Shown here: piece after piece, positions 11,441-21,969 of the stretch
How the letters are laid out: every line of letters begins with the position of its first letter
Position numbering within the stretch: position 1 is the first letter of the stretch
Assembly: GCA_016800925.1 (NCBI GenBank)
Contig: JABCPU010000373.1
Span: 1-64,000 of the forward strand
Reading direction: 5' to 3'
DNA length: 64,000 bases
DNA from: Suillus spraguei
Lineage: Eukaryota; Basidiomycota; Agaricomycetes; Boletales; Suillaceae
The notes under the pieces: model-generated
Told to the model about the DNA's origin: nothing
The model's database searches: none
Seen by the model: only the letters and a program-made list of their open reading frames with translations
Made by a program: the position numbers and the translations under genes

Positions 11441-12031
11441 ACGGCCGGAAAAAGACGACATGGACAATGAAGTTCAAATCTGACCGTCTATGAGACAATA
11501 CAACTGCCCGACGAGGGACGAAGACTGAGATAATTCTAATTCGTCAGCAGGAGGAGGTTCAATATGATTGACATTACCACTAAGTATACTACATGATGTT
11601 TCTAGAAACACAGCAGGAAATCAGCAGATATTTAGAAACGAGGTCAATGAAACACTGTCACCACCTTGAAGGCCAGACATGGAAGATTGGAGACGGGAGT
11701 CTCGTCTTCCCATAAAACGGTGGCCACGCAGCAATCCAGTGCATCCCAAATACAACATCGAGAATACACGTGCTCAAACTAGACATCAGTAGCGAGCGCA
11801 TGGCAATGAACCACTGAGGCCACGGGAATTTCAGCGAAACGCGAACTTGGGCCCAGATGATGGCCGAACAAACGAGCAATTGAAGAAGAGACGAGAGAAG
11901 AATGTGATTCAAGGTCAAAAGTAACAGATACAGGAAAATGGCCGATTTAAATGAGGTCCCAGTGATAAAACACGATATAACCCACTCCCTTATGGTAGCA
12001 GGAATAAATCTACATGACACATTAGAATGAG
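11441..12031 (-). mobile_element. Dispersed repeat TE-R, copy 1
   Basis: Long stretches match three other places in the window: 13,675-14,122 (same orientation), about 19,900-20,225 (same orientation, internally deleted) and 53,520-54,300 (opposite strand). Shared landmarks include GAGATAATTCTAATTC, TTTCTAGAAACACAG, CCCACTCCCTTA and ACATGACACATTAGAAT. A minus-strand frame of 120 codons rich in hydrophobic residues (11,658-12,020) is not preserved in the other copies. I see no transposase, terminal inverted repeat or target-site duplication. Both ends fall exactly at gene fragments (TRA1 and the WD40 relic). Confidence 0.7.
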
Positions 12032-12039
12032 CTGCTCAG

Positions 12040-13709
12040 TACTTCATTAGTTATGGGGCTGGGGGGAACTGGAAATAGCGCACCCTTGCTAGCACAAAGC
12101 ACAAGCTGATCATCCTTGCCCCCAAAATAGCTCGGTCCTGCAAAGTCAACCGGCACCTGCATATAAGTATGACACAGAGTCAGTCGCGCCTGATCCTTGA
12201 CCATTTCCAACTCCCACAGCTGGGGAAATGCCTAAGTGTATCCACGAGATAAACTGAGCAACATAGCCTAATCGGCGATATACCGACAGACCTCGTTTTC
12301 ATAAGACACCAGAGCCACTTGTCCGTTCTTCGCCAGCGTCATGTCACGGACATCATTGGGCACTAGTGTCTGGCTGCCACAAGTCATCAATACATGCCTT
12401 AGAGCATCACAACGATGGTCTCACCTTTCAATAACCTTCGTCTCAATATTATAAAACTAAAATAGATAAGGAGTTGGATCACACAAAGGACGAAAGTGAA
12501 CTCACCCAAAAGCTGTTTTTCTACTCGGGACTTGCTAGGATGCAATCCTTCAGGAGAATATAGGATCGATCCGATACCTAACAACCGCCGCAGATCGGGA
12601 GTAATGGCTACATTATGAAGGAACACCCAATTGAAGTGATACGTGTCAAGGACCTGAAAGACGAGACTTCAGTGACATTCCAAAAATTGACCTTGGTACA
12701 CACACATCGCCATTAAGACCCTGTGGAAATGAGTGGGTATATCATAAATAAGAACACGATAGCTGCTCACCAATTTGACCACTTTGTTACCCTCGATGGA
12801 TAGAAACACTATGGGAGATCACTTGTTGGCATAGTCTCCCGGATGCCAATTAGAACCTCACCTTCCCCTCCAGGAAACCACACAATTGACTGGATATGAT
12901 GGTAATGTTTGATGGTCTTTCGACACACTCCATCCTAAAAATAACACATAACTTAGCATGGCGTTACTTCCTTCCCGTTCAACTAACCTTGGTCCAAATT
13001 TTGACAGCCCATTTAGCCTTGTAAGGAGAAGCACACGAACTGGGGACCTTTTCAAAACGTCAGCAAGCCAACAACATGAAGCAAGAATAGCGCACCAAGT
13101 AACCTGACCCACTCTGCCAGAAGCGTGTGCAACCACACGATGGGGCACACAAGGATCCTGTAGAAATATTATTGCCACGTTTCGATCAACTACTAGCACC
13201 ACACCCCGACGTGGAAGATGATGGACGTCCGATCCTGGCTATCAAAGAAATGTCAATACATAATATATTACAGAGGTCCTACCTCGAAGTTGTTGAAAAC
13301 TTCCCATTGGGTGAAAACTGTAAGTGCCTGACCAGTGCTGAATGCGCAGCCAAATCTTGCGTTAATTCTAAGCTCTTGAGCTTGTGTATGAGGAAGCGAC
13401 TTTGGTTCCTCTAAATGTTGTAGCGACACTTGTTCCTGATATCACTCTCGATATTGACGCATCTCTGAACACCGACGAAGTCCGCGCAGGTGAAGAGAAT
13501 GGGTTGCTAGGAGAAGACGTTGCGGACTGAAGCATCATGACGGACCGAATGGTATTTGTTAAACGGTCTCGCGGTGTAATCGGAGAGTTTGACGTGCCAT
13601 TGAAGGTGGTTGGCGACTCTAAGTTGGGATGTGAAGAACCCTCGGCACTGAAGTGCGAGTAGGAGTTCGTGGAGGGTCGCACAGGGTGTTCGGAGGCCAA
13701 TGGAGGCAC
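12040..13709 (-). pseudogene. WD40 beta-propeller protein relic (WDR26/GID7-like?)
   Basis: From right to left on the minus strand: a Ser/Thr/Pro-rich disordered N-terminus (13,709-13,390; TNTIRSVMMLQSATSSP), a beta-rich piece (ELRINARFGCAFSTGQALTV), then propeller-like pieces VKIWTK, GVCRKTIKHYHHIQSIVWFP, VFLHNVAITPDLRRLLG, VRDMTLAKNGQVALVSYENE and VDFAGPSYFGGKDDQLVLCA. Candidate introns with GT..AG lie between most pieces. The frame breaks near 13,390 and 12,815, and the last blade is cut off at about 12,050 where TE-R copy 1 begins. Agaricomycete proteins with the FAGPSYFGGKDDQLVLC string are WD40 proteins that I associate with the WDR26/GID7 ubiquitin-ligase group; that assignment is from memory and tentative. 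The 5' end is uncertain because TE-R copy 2 starts there. Confidence 0.55.
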
Positions 13710-14122
13710 TTACCAGGTTCTGAGAAGTGGAAGCCTTGGAAGTAGGGTGGTCACGCAGCCATCCAGTTCCTCCAAACATGATATCGAGACCACACGCGAC
13801 CTCAAACTTGACATCGGTAGTGAGAGCACGCCATGGGGATTTCAGCGAAACGTGAACTTGGGCTCAAATAGCCCAGCGAACGAGCAATCAAAGATGAGAG
13901 AAGAATACAATTGAAGGTCAAAAGCAACAGACGCAGGAAGACGACCGATTTGAATGAGGTCCCAGTGATAAAACACGATTAACCCACTCCCTTACGGTAG
14001 CGGGAATAAAGCTACATGACACATTAGAATGGTCGCACACGGTGTTCGTAGGCCAATGGAAGAACTTACCTTACTAGGAATGTTCTGATAAATGGAAGCC
14101 TTGGAAGTAGAGCATGGTGGTC
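13675..14122 (-). mobile_element. Dispersed repeat TE-R, copy 2, with a duplicated end
   Basis: Matches TE-R copies 1 and 4. A tail of about 80 bp (GTCGCACAGGGTGTTCGG ... GGAAGCCTTGGAAGTAG) occurs twice, at 13,675-13,752 and again at 14,032-14,122, bracketing the body. The inner tail is continuous with the first codons of the WD40 relic, so the tail may itself derive from that gene. Confidence 0.6.
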
Positions 14123-14402
14123 TGCAGGCTCCTTCCCACCGCTGCTGGAGAGGTAGGGCGGACCTGGGCGGTTTACTAGTGCGGTAGTGCTTGGTAAACC
14201 GGAAACATGCGCAAACCTTTGAAACTCAGCCCAACCGCGGCTGGAACAGAACATTTGTCAGCCACCCTCACAGCCAGTGCTGTGGGCAGAAATATTTTGG
14301 AGCGAGTTCTGCAGAATGGCAAAAATCGGCAGAATTGTTTAGAGTGTTCTAGAGTAGTTCAAGATCATGGCAAAAATATTATCTAAGCTATTGCATTAGA
14401 CA
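14123..14402. other. Spacer, nothing recognised
   Basis: About 280 bp between TE-R copy 2 and the next open frames. It contains no gene-like structure or repeat that I could match elsewhere in the window. Confidence 0.4.
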
Positions 14403-15613
14403 CTACACCTTCCGACGATAACAGTGCAACATCCAGACCGCCTCCGTGCCTTGTGACCCACGGCCAATCACGTAAATCTCTTCAATAAATCCTGCAGGTG
14501 TAATTCTTTTATCAACTTTCTCCAGCTCGTTCCAGTCAATAATACCTCCTTCGAAAATATCTGGGACTTCGTCAGCACCACCTTGCAAGCCACGGTGTGA
14601 TTCTAGAGCCTCGGTTTCAAACTTGCTAAATTCTTCAAGCAGCTCTTCATCCGTCATTGACTCTGGACCTACAAGAAATTCGTTGTCCGAGCTGCAAGAG
14701 TTACCAGTAAGTGGAGGCGCCCATGCAAAAGACCTATGAAGTTCCTTTGCTAAGGCTATGTCAGGTCCATCTTCTGGTTGAGTGTGCATATATGGGCATG
14801 TTTGTGACGTGCTGGCTTGCCGGATTCGTCACTTTGTGCAAGAAATTGGCGTAGCTTGCTCGGAGCTTGCTAAGAGACTCAAAAAAGTCTGAATGGATAG
14901 GTTGCAACGTGTTACAGATTGTACCCCACTCAGACCCGAGAAATAACGCTCGACGTCGGCAGCATGAGGTACAATTAAGTGGATTATGATTGCGAACGCC
15001 TTCAATGGACAGCGTTCGGTGCTGACTGGGAGAGTTTCCCATCGAACTCACCGAAACAATAACAATCTGAAATCTGCACCCGTTGCTTGCTCTGGAGTGA
15101 CTGGGAGATCCACAACCCCAAAGAAATTCTTCCATTTCTGTGGAGTATTAGTCGTAGTTGATGGAGGCTCGGATGAAGCAGAATCTGCATTTGGGATAGG
15201 TGAGTAGTAATGCTTGATTTCCGTTCTTTGAGGCAAGATAGTTACGGACTTCTGAGCGAGCTTGGTTCGGGGCTGTGGGGCAAGCCGCCATTCCGGTCAA
15301 GAATATGATTGATGTGTCTGTTATCGCGACCTTCTATACATGTCGAACAGTAGTTGCATTGATAAACATCACGATTGGAGGAATTTGGAACTTTTGTTGT
15401 TGGATCAAGTGATTGGTGATCATTTTTCAAACAGGACGACCCTTGGACTTCGTCGACGACATTCTGGCATGTACAGAGGGTCCAGACACACTTTTTTGAA
15501 TGTCGAACATTTGTGATTTGCTCATAGTGCAAATAAGATTCAGATTGACTTCTCCAGTCCAGAGACGCAATGCTCTGATAACTATGTGCGCCGCGACGAA
15601 TTAGCCCCACCAA
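14403..15613 (-). pseudogene. Broken unrecognised gene, possibly transposon-derived
   Basis: Three minus-strand frames look like parts of one protein. The 5' part (15,613-15,242) includes a Cys/His stretch YQCNYCSTC followed by HINH, reminiscent of a BED or similar DNA-binding finger. The middle (15,235-15,050) is PQKWKNFFGVVDLPVTP. The 3' part (14,789-14,403) is acidic: MTDEELLEEFSKFETEA, VPDIFEGGIIDWNELEKVD. Frame changes separate them and no intron pair restores a single frame. The order (finger, middle, acidic tail) would suit a hAT-like transposase, but no catalytic motif or dimerisation motif can be pointed to. Family not established. Confidence 0.25.
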
Positions 15614-15699
15614 CGACGCACGAACGATTACTTTCCATACTACGTCACATCCGCGACGGCATCAACGCTGCTGAAGATCAATACCCCCAAGACTAAACT

Positions 15700-16556
15700 T
15701 GAATATGCTCGGGCCCGTTATCGGTGGTATCTCGAAACGGGTAATCGCATAACCTTATTGCCTCTGAACCGGACCGGACCACGGCAGCACTAAAGTCTGT
15801 TCTACATCCCACAACCGGACAGTGATATCCACAGAACCAGTCGCGATGCGAGCCCCACCTGGAGAGAACGAGACTGATGTAACCACACGAGTGTATCCCA
15901 CCAGGGGCCCACCAGCTGGCTGCCCTGTCGCTACTTCCCATAGCCGCAGTCTTATCATTTGAACCGGAAATGATGTGAGTCCCACTGTCCGGCGAGAATG
16001 AGACTGATCTGACCCAATCAGTGGGCCCCTCCAAGGGTTGACCAATTGGTTTCCATGTTGCTACATCCCTCATTCAGACAGTCTTCTCCGCCGAACCTGT
16101 CATGATGTGAGTTCCGTTTGGCGAGAACGACTGATAAAACACTGCAAGTGTGCCCACGTAAGGAATCACCAATGGGCTGCCATATTACTACATCCCACAG
16201 ACGGACAGTCTCGTCGTACGGGCCAGACACAATTTTTGTCCCATCATCTAGTGAGAAAGAAACTGAGGTAACTGAGTCAGTGTGCCCCAGCAAGGGTTTG
16301 CCTACTGGCCGCCCTGCCGCTGCATCCCACAGTCTCACAGTTCCATCAAGAGATCCAGTTGCAATACGAGTCTTATCCAGTGAGAACGAGACTGAGTTGA
16401 CGTCGCAAGTGTGTCCATTGATCACAGTTTGAACAGCCGTCCAGTTGATATCACGCCAGATGCGACACGAAGAGAGTTGGGAAACCGTGCAGAAAACGTT
16501 CTGGATAGTGCAGAGTTGACAGGCGAGAATGACAATGCTGATACATAGAGATGTAG
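15700..16556 (-). pseudogene. WD40 propeller fragment, copy A of an inverted duplicate
   Basis: Minus-strand reading gives five WD40 blades (GHTCDVNSVSFSLDKTRIA, GHTDSVTSVSFSLDDGTKI and so on, ending DITVRLWDVEQTLVLPW), nearly identical to 48,670-49,530 on the plus strand. Shared with that copy are a frame change in blade 3 (before SPNGTHIMTG) and a TGA a few codons later (before MRDVATWKPIGQ). Private to this copy is a two-base loss in blade 4 (AAGACTGCGGC versus AAGACTGTGCGGC, near 15,945). The 5' end stops at 16,556, where CCGGCCGG-rich repeats begin; the NACHT part present in the other copy is absent. Homology on the other side ends near 15,700. It is a dead fragment of an NLR-like receptor. 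Confidence 0.8.
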
Positions 16557-16800
16557 GTTAGATTCCGGCCGACAACTCAAGTTGGAGTGGAAGAGTGGTA
16601 TGCAGTAACCGGCCGAGGGCAGCCATAGGTGGCGTCCTGGCTGCATTCTCAGTAAAGGTGGAACCCGGCCAGTAGATAAGTACATGAGTCATACTGCATT
16701 TCTCCCATTTCTACAGGCGTGCAGACAGCGCCCTGGCCGGCTTGTTAGTAAGGGAAATGAAGCCGGCCGGCACGTCAGTGCATCCGGCAGATCATTTTTC
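16557..16800. repeat. CCGGCCGG-rich dispersed unit, copy 1
   Basis: Matches 20,760-21,020 in the same orientation and about 46,250-46,400 in reverse. Landmarks: CGGCCGACAACTCAAGTTG, CTGGCTGCATTCTCAGTA, GCAGCCGGCCGGC-like and CATCYGGCAGATCA. No open frame is shared. Its junction with the WD40 fragment marks a rearrangement breakpoint. Confidence 0.7.
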
Positions 16801-16919
16801 CCTCTGAGGCAGGACTCTTAACATGAACAGTTTTTTTTTGGGGGGGCTGGGCGCGCTGGCCCATGAGCAGCCCAAGGAAAGCAATCATGTTAACAAACAA
16901 AATGTAGTTAGCTGATGTC

Positions 16920-18715
16920 TGGCGCATCGAGCTCTATATAGAGCATTATCTATCCAGGCGTAGCAGCATGAATTTCCCTTTCTTTATGCAGATGCACTCA
17001 GGCTCGCGAGGGATTGGCATTCTTTCTTTCCAGGTACACTGATGCCTGGCGCATTGAGCTCTGTATAGAGCATTATCTATCCAACATGTGCCAAGCGTCA
17101 CGCCTGCACTCAAAACCGCTCGCGTCAAGAGTTCTGCCTCAGAGGTAAATCACTTGGTCTTAGAGCGCTGAGGATCCCTGGTTAATTAAGAATCCCCCAG
17201 GATGATAGACTCTTCGGCTCATGGAAGGTTTGGTCTATGGTGTTCCACAAACCATTACTCGGTTGCCAGCTGACCAGTGCCCTGTAAGTAACACAGTGGT
17301 CAGCAATCAAACAATTAACCACTTCATCCATGCTCCACCTACAGCAACCGAGAAATCGTTTGTGGAAGATCCCGGCCGGTACTTCTGTACGTCAGGCATA
17401 CTGCGTATCTGCCACAGCTACAGCTCGTGAATAGTGTGCTGGCTGGTTCCATAATATGAGAAGATACTCCGGCCGGCACGTCAGTACATCTGGTAGACTG
17501 TGCTTGGCCTACATGTACATACCGGAGATAAGATCCCGGCCGGAGTCTATCATCCTGGGGGATTCTTAATTACTCAGGGGTCAGTGATCAAACAATCAAC
17601 CGTTTCATCAATACATTACTCAGCTCAGCGGACCTAGCGCCAATATGATTGTCACATCACCATCAATGGCTAAGTTCTCTTCGAAGAACACCCAAGATTG
17701 ATTCTCCGCTTATGGTAACCCCTGAGCTCTCGCCATCAATGGTAAAGTTCTCTTCGAAGAACCCCCAAGATTGCCTGGCACTAATCAGCGCTTGGATCAA
17801 TAATTCCATCACAGCTGACCATCGCTCTGTAAGTAACACAATAATCAACAATCAAATAATTAACCACTTCATCCATGCTCCACTTACAGCGACCGAGAAA
17901 TGGTTTGTGGCACGCCATGGACCAAACCTTCCATGAGCCGAAGAGTCTATCATCCCAGGGGATTCTTAATTAACCAGGGGTCCTCAGTGCTCTGTAACTA
18001 ACTGTTTTATCAATAGATTACTCTGGCTGTAAAAACTTTGTGGGGGGACAATGTGATAATCATATTGGCGCTAGGTCCGCTGAGCTGAGTAATGTATTGG
18101 TGAAACAGTTAATTGTTTGATCAATGACCCCTGAGTAATTAAGAATCCCCCAGGATGATAGACTCCGGCCGAATCCTATCACCGGTATGTACATGTAGGC
18201 CAAGCACAGTCTACCAGATGTACTGACGTGCCGGCCGGAGTATCTTCTCATATTATGGAACCGGCCAGCACACTATTCACGAGCTGTAGCTGACAGAGCG
18301 CTGGTCAGCTGTGATAAAATTATTGATCCCAGCGCTGATTAGTGCCAGGCAATCTTGGGGGTTCTTCGAAGAGAACTTGACCATAAATGGTCCGTTTGGT
18401 GCATAGTACCTTGACTCTCGTCATTGCTAAACCACACGGCAGGTCTTATTACATGTAGCCTCATGCCACAGCGCCATGCGCCTTATTACATACCGAGAAT
18501 TCAGGGGTCGCTGTCAGTGGAAGGAAAGAAAGGATGTCAATGCCTCGCAAGCCTGGGATAAAGACCAAGTGATTTACCTCTGAGGCAGAACTCTTGACGC
18601 GAGCGGTTTTGAGTGCAGGCGTGATGCTTGGCGCATGTTGGATGAATAATGCTCTATATAGAGCTTGATGTGCCAGGCACTGGTGTACCTGCAAAGAAAG
18701 GATGCCAATTCTGTT
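16920..18715. repeat. Complex foldback (interrupted inverted repeat)
   Basis: Arm 17,413-17,655 is nearly identical to the reverse complement of 18,053-18,297 (landmarks CAGCTCGTGAATAGTGTGCT and CGGACCTAGCGCCAATATGA). Outside these, 16,920-17,165 pairs with 18,565-18,715, including the perfect palindrome GCTCTATATAGAGC (about 16,932 and 18,649) and a words-reversed CTCTGAGGCAGAACTCTTGA. Inside, 17,745-17,835 pairs with 18,296-18,385. The loop holds copies of the R170 repeat. There are no long open frames. A transcript through here could form a long hairpin. Confidence 0.75.
17180..17360. repeat. R170 dispersed repeat (representative copy)
   Basis: A recurring module of about 170 bp, seen on both strands: TGATAGACTCTTCGGCTCAT, GGAAGGTTTGGTC, CACAAACCATTTCTCGGTT, CTGTAAGTGGAGCAT, GAAGTGGTTAATTGTTTGAT, and a run ending TTAATTAAGAATCCCCCAGG. 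Other copies: about 17,850-17,990, 19,290-19,400, 19,590-19,720, 21,420-21,570, 30,475-30,680, 31,020-31,430 (several), 44,050-44,300, 44,640-44,780 and 52,150-52,210. I find no tRNA-like A/B boxes and no coding potential. It may be a degenerate MITE or satellite monomer. Confidence 0.7.
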
Positions 18716-19237
18716 AGAATCCGCGTCCGATAGCCCCTATCCGGAAGATGAAAGAGATATCCGGAAGTGGTATCCGAAAGTATTTCCGGTCATGTGACCC
18801 TGTCATCCGGATTAGGTTACTCCTCTTAATCACCGGACTACCTGTCAAGTAGCGGAGTAGACTAACACTCATCCATAGCAATGATAGCATAGTGTACAGC
18901 TACTTACTCCAGACTCCGTCATATCATTGGAGATGATGACGGAGATACTCCACACATATTTAGTATAAGAACAACATGTAAACTACAAGTCATGAGTGTC
19001 GAAATAATAAATCTACTCTGTACTGAAGTTACTCTACTCCTATAAACCGGATTGTCATTCCTTTCCGATTCCTATCTTAGTCCGCTCTTCCGGAACCCCT
19101 ATTTCCGGAACACCTCCGGAAAACATCTCGGAAACCTCCTCCGGATATCCTTCGGATTTCCTTCGGAAACTTCATCGGAAACTCATCCGGAAACCCTCTG
19201 GATTCTTTCCCCCTATACTCCGGCTATAATCTTGTCA
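18712..19237. mobile_element. Solo LTR (526 bp) with 5-bp target-site duplication
   Basis: The element starts TGTTAGAATCCG and ends AATCTTGTCA, the TG...CA ends usual for retrotransposon LTRs. It is flanked by the direct repeat AATTC at 18,707-18,711 and 19,238-19,242. The interior is rich in CCGGA words and contains a TATAAG-like element. No internal retrotransposon sequence follows either end, so this looks like an LTR left after recombination between a pair. A sibling lies at 52,987-53,492. Confidence 0.8.
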
Positions 19238-19289
19238 AATTCCTCGCAAGCCTGAGTGCACCCACATGAAGAAAGGGATATCCATGCTG

Positions 19290-19724
19290 TTGAGCCTGTC
19301 CCCTTACAGCAACCAAGAAATGGTTTGTGGAATGGCATAGACCAAACCTTCCATGAGCCGAAGAGTCTATCATCCTGGGGGATTCTTAATTACTCAGGGG
19401 TCAGTGATCAAACAATTAACTGTTTCATCAATACATTACTCAGCTCAGCGGACCTAGCGCCAATATGATTGTCACATTGTCCCCCCACAAAGTTTTTACA
19501 GCCAGAGTAATCTATTGATAAAACAGTTACTTACGGAGCACTGAGGACCCCTGATTAATTCAGAATCCCGTAGGATGAGAACACCCTTGACCAAACCTTC
19601 CATGAGCCGAAGAGTCTATCATCCTGGGAGATTCTTAATTACTCAGGGGTCAATGATCAAACAATCAACCACTTCATCAATGCTCCACTTACAGCAACTG
19701 AGAAATGGTTCATGGAACGCCATT
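19290..19724. repeat. R170 repeats and inverted piece of the foldback
   Basis: Two R170-like modules (about 19,290-19,400 and 19,590-19,720). Between them, 19,380-19,560 is the reverse complement of about 18,000-18,160, including GTTTTTACAGCCAGAGTAAT and CGGACCTAGCGCCAATATGA. Nothing else is recognised. Confidence 0.6.
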
Positions 19725-20225
19725 GATGGCAGATCTTGATTCGGTTGTAGCAATTATCTGGCTAAGATCAGTTACAGTGAGCTTCCAAAGAAACCATCCA
19801 TGCATGAATGCCAACATGTGTTGCGATAGAAAAAAACTGTAGTTCAGCAGGTTTCGAACATGCAGAGTCCAAGGGAAACAGATTTTGATTCCTGTGGTGG
19901 TAACCACACTGGCCAGGCTGAAGTCCTCAACTCTTCCACTTGATAAATTACAAGACTTCCTAAGTTGAAAACTTGTGGGGACCCCCGAAAAAGATGAATG
20001 AACAACAAAGTTTGAGTTTGAATGTTTATGAGACAATAAAATTGCACCGACGAGGGGCGAAGATTGAGATAATTCTAATTCACCATCATTTGTAGCAGGT
20101 TCAATATGATTGACATTACTACTAAGTATACATCATGGAGTTTCTAGAAACACAGAAGCTCTTACCTAATTAGGAATGTTCTGATAAATGGAAGCCTTGG
20201 AAGTAGAGCATGGTGATCTGGTTTT
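19725..20225 (-). mobile_element. TE-R copy 3 joined to one 144-bp-type unit
   Basis: 19,735-19,918 is the reverse complement of 46,400-46,585 (CAATTATCTGG, CAGTTACAGTGAGCTTCCA, CTGTAGTTCAGCAGGTTTCG). 19,919-20,225 matches TE-R copy 4 at 53,990-54,260 in reverse, with the middle of TE-R missing. The same order (TE-R, then GTTTTCAACTTRGGAAGTCT, then a CTGGCCRGTGTGGTTACCAC piece) at both loci suggests that these parts belong to one element. Confidence 0.6.
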
Positions 20226-20479
20226 CCATAAACACCTTGTTTACAGTTCAGTTTGAATGAGTGGTATGTCATATACTTGTGGCTGATATAAGACTCGAGG
20301 ACTGGCGCTGGCGCCGCTACGATATTGATATTGTAATAGAAGTAGGTGATGGGAAGCATAGAACTTTGATATGGTCCAATAAGCACTAAGGCTCGATCTG
20401 AGCCGGCGGCTTCGGCTTCACATAGTTCAATCAAGACAGCACGGTAGAACCAGTACGGCGGATGTGCCAAATTCCCGTA

Positions 20480-20830
20480 AAATGTCTACCAGCCGGTGTA
20501 CGTAGAAGTAGGCAGGCCGAGGCGTAGAGTTGGTGCTGGCCGACAGCCCAGGTTCTAGTGGCAGAGTGATCAGCCGGCACATAGGTTCGGTTCTGGCCGA
20601 TACCTCATGTTAGCAGAGTGGTGTGCGGTAACAGGCTGGAGGCATAGGGTGGGTGCTGGCTGACAGCCTAGGTTGAAGTTGCAGAGTGGTACATGTTAAC
20701 TGGACGTGGGTGCGGAGTGAATGCTGACCGACCTCCCAGGTTGAAGGTACACAATGATCTGCCGGCATGTAGGTTGGATGTCGGCCGACAACTCAAGTTG
20801 TAGTGGAAGAGTAGTATGCATTAGCCGGCC
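20480..20830. repeat. Degenerate tandem repeat, about 52-68 bp period
   Basis: GGTTGAAGTTGCAGAGTGGT-like words recur near 20,561, 20,613, 20,681, 20,748 and 20,805, each followed by a CCGGC-rich part and a GTTGGTGCTGGCCGACA-like part. The units have diverged. A single related unit begins the repeat at 16,557. Confidence 0.6.
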
Positions 20831-21020
20831 GAGGGCAGCCATACGTGGTGTCTGGCTGCATTCTCAGTAGCGGTGGAGAACCTGGACGGTGGATTATTAC
20901 ATCAGCATACTGGATTTTTTCCCATTGCTACGGCTGTAGACAGTGCCCTGGCCAGTTTGTTACTAAGGAAAAATGCAGCCGGCCGGCGCGTCATTGCATC
21001 TGGCAGATCACATTTCCTCT
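20760..21020. repeat. CCGGCCGG-rich dispersed unit, copy 2
   Basis: Direct match to 16,557-16,800. Its right half (20,925-21,015; ATTGCTACGGCTGTAGACAG, GCAGCCGGCCGGCGCGTCAT) is matched in reverse at 46,255-46,355. Part of the collinear inverted duplication. Confidence 0.7.
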
Positions 21021-21039
21021 CCCATTTCAGTCATTGAGT

Positions 21040-21717
21040 GTGTCCTTCCAATTTCAAAGATCCACTAATGAAACCCTGCCTCCAGTAGACCAGCGGTAAG
21101 TCCAGGACGCCAGAATGCATGGAGCACAATGATTTGATTCTCCACTTACATCAACCCCCGGGTTCTTCCCATCAATGGTTTCAAAGAACCCCCATGCTTG
21201 CCTAAAACAGTGTGCTCTTCTAACGCCAAAGATCCACTATGGAAACCCTGCCTCTAGTTGACTGGTGGTAAGTCCAGGATGGCAGAATGCCTGGAGCCCA
21301 ACAATTTGATTCTCCACTTACAGGAACCCCTGAGTTCTTTAGGATTTGCTCCCTACCAAGTTTTTTACAGGCAGAGTAATGTAGATGAGGCAGTTGCTTG
21401 TTTGATCGCTGACCCCTGGTTAATTATGAATCCCCCAGGATGATAGACTCTGGCTCATGGAAGGTTTGGTTGATGGTGATCCACAAACCATTTCTCTGTT
21501 GCTGTAGGTAAAGCATAGATGAAGTGGTCAATTGTTTGATTTCTGACCACCGTGTTACTCACAGAGCGTTGGTCAGTTGTGATGGAATTATTGATCCTAG
21601 CGCTGATTAGTGCCAGGCAATCTTGGGTATACTTCGAAGAGAACTTAACCATTGATGGCAAGAACTCAGGGGTTGCTATAAGCAGAGAATCAATCTTGGG
21701 AAGAGAACTTATCCTTT
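21040..21717. repeat. Two-copy 168-bp repeat and R170 copy
   Basis: 21,050-21,170 and 21,220-21,345 are diverged copies of one unit (GATCCACTA...GAAACCCTGCCTC, GGTAAGTCCAGGA, TTTGATTCTCCACTTACA). A third lies in reverse at about 31,430-31,510. An R170 copy follows at 21,420-21,570. This block is absent from the mirror locus, so it was inserted after the duplication or lost there. Confidence 0.6.
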
Positions 21718-21969
21718 AAACAGGAATCAGTGATCAAACAATCAACTACTTCTTCAATACATTACTCTGCCTGTACAAACTTAGCTGGCGAAATTCGCCT
21801 TATCGGGTGAGGTCGCTCACGTGACGTGCGACCTGGTCCCGTTTTGGGCCCAGACCGGGTGATCCCGGTATGGTGCCTTGGGGTCGTGGCCTCGGTGCCT
21901 TCGCCGCCTCAATGAGGTAGTCGGTAGACATCCTTGGTACCATAGATGTATTGATTTATTCGATTTTGA
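21718..21969. repeat. Unit mirrored at 45,966-46,245
   Basis: About 250 bp matching the reverse complement of 45,990-46,243 closely: AACAGGAATCAGTGATCAAA, GAGGTCGCTCACGTGACGTG, GGGCCCAGACCGGGTGATCC, CATCCTTGGTACCATAGATG. It is GC-rich with several short palindromes (TCACGTGA, GGGCCC). No gene. Confidence 0.8.

Noticed and set aside
13381..13660. Plus-strand reading EEATLVPLNVVATLVPDITL with coding-like appearance
   Set aside because: It has two stops, and the opposite strand gives a Ser/Thr-rich N-terminus that joins the WD40 relic, a better explanation.
16118..16432. Plus-strand frames of about 104 codons (also mirrored at 48,793-49,104 minus)
   Set aside because: Antisense shadows of the WD40 blades.
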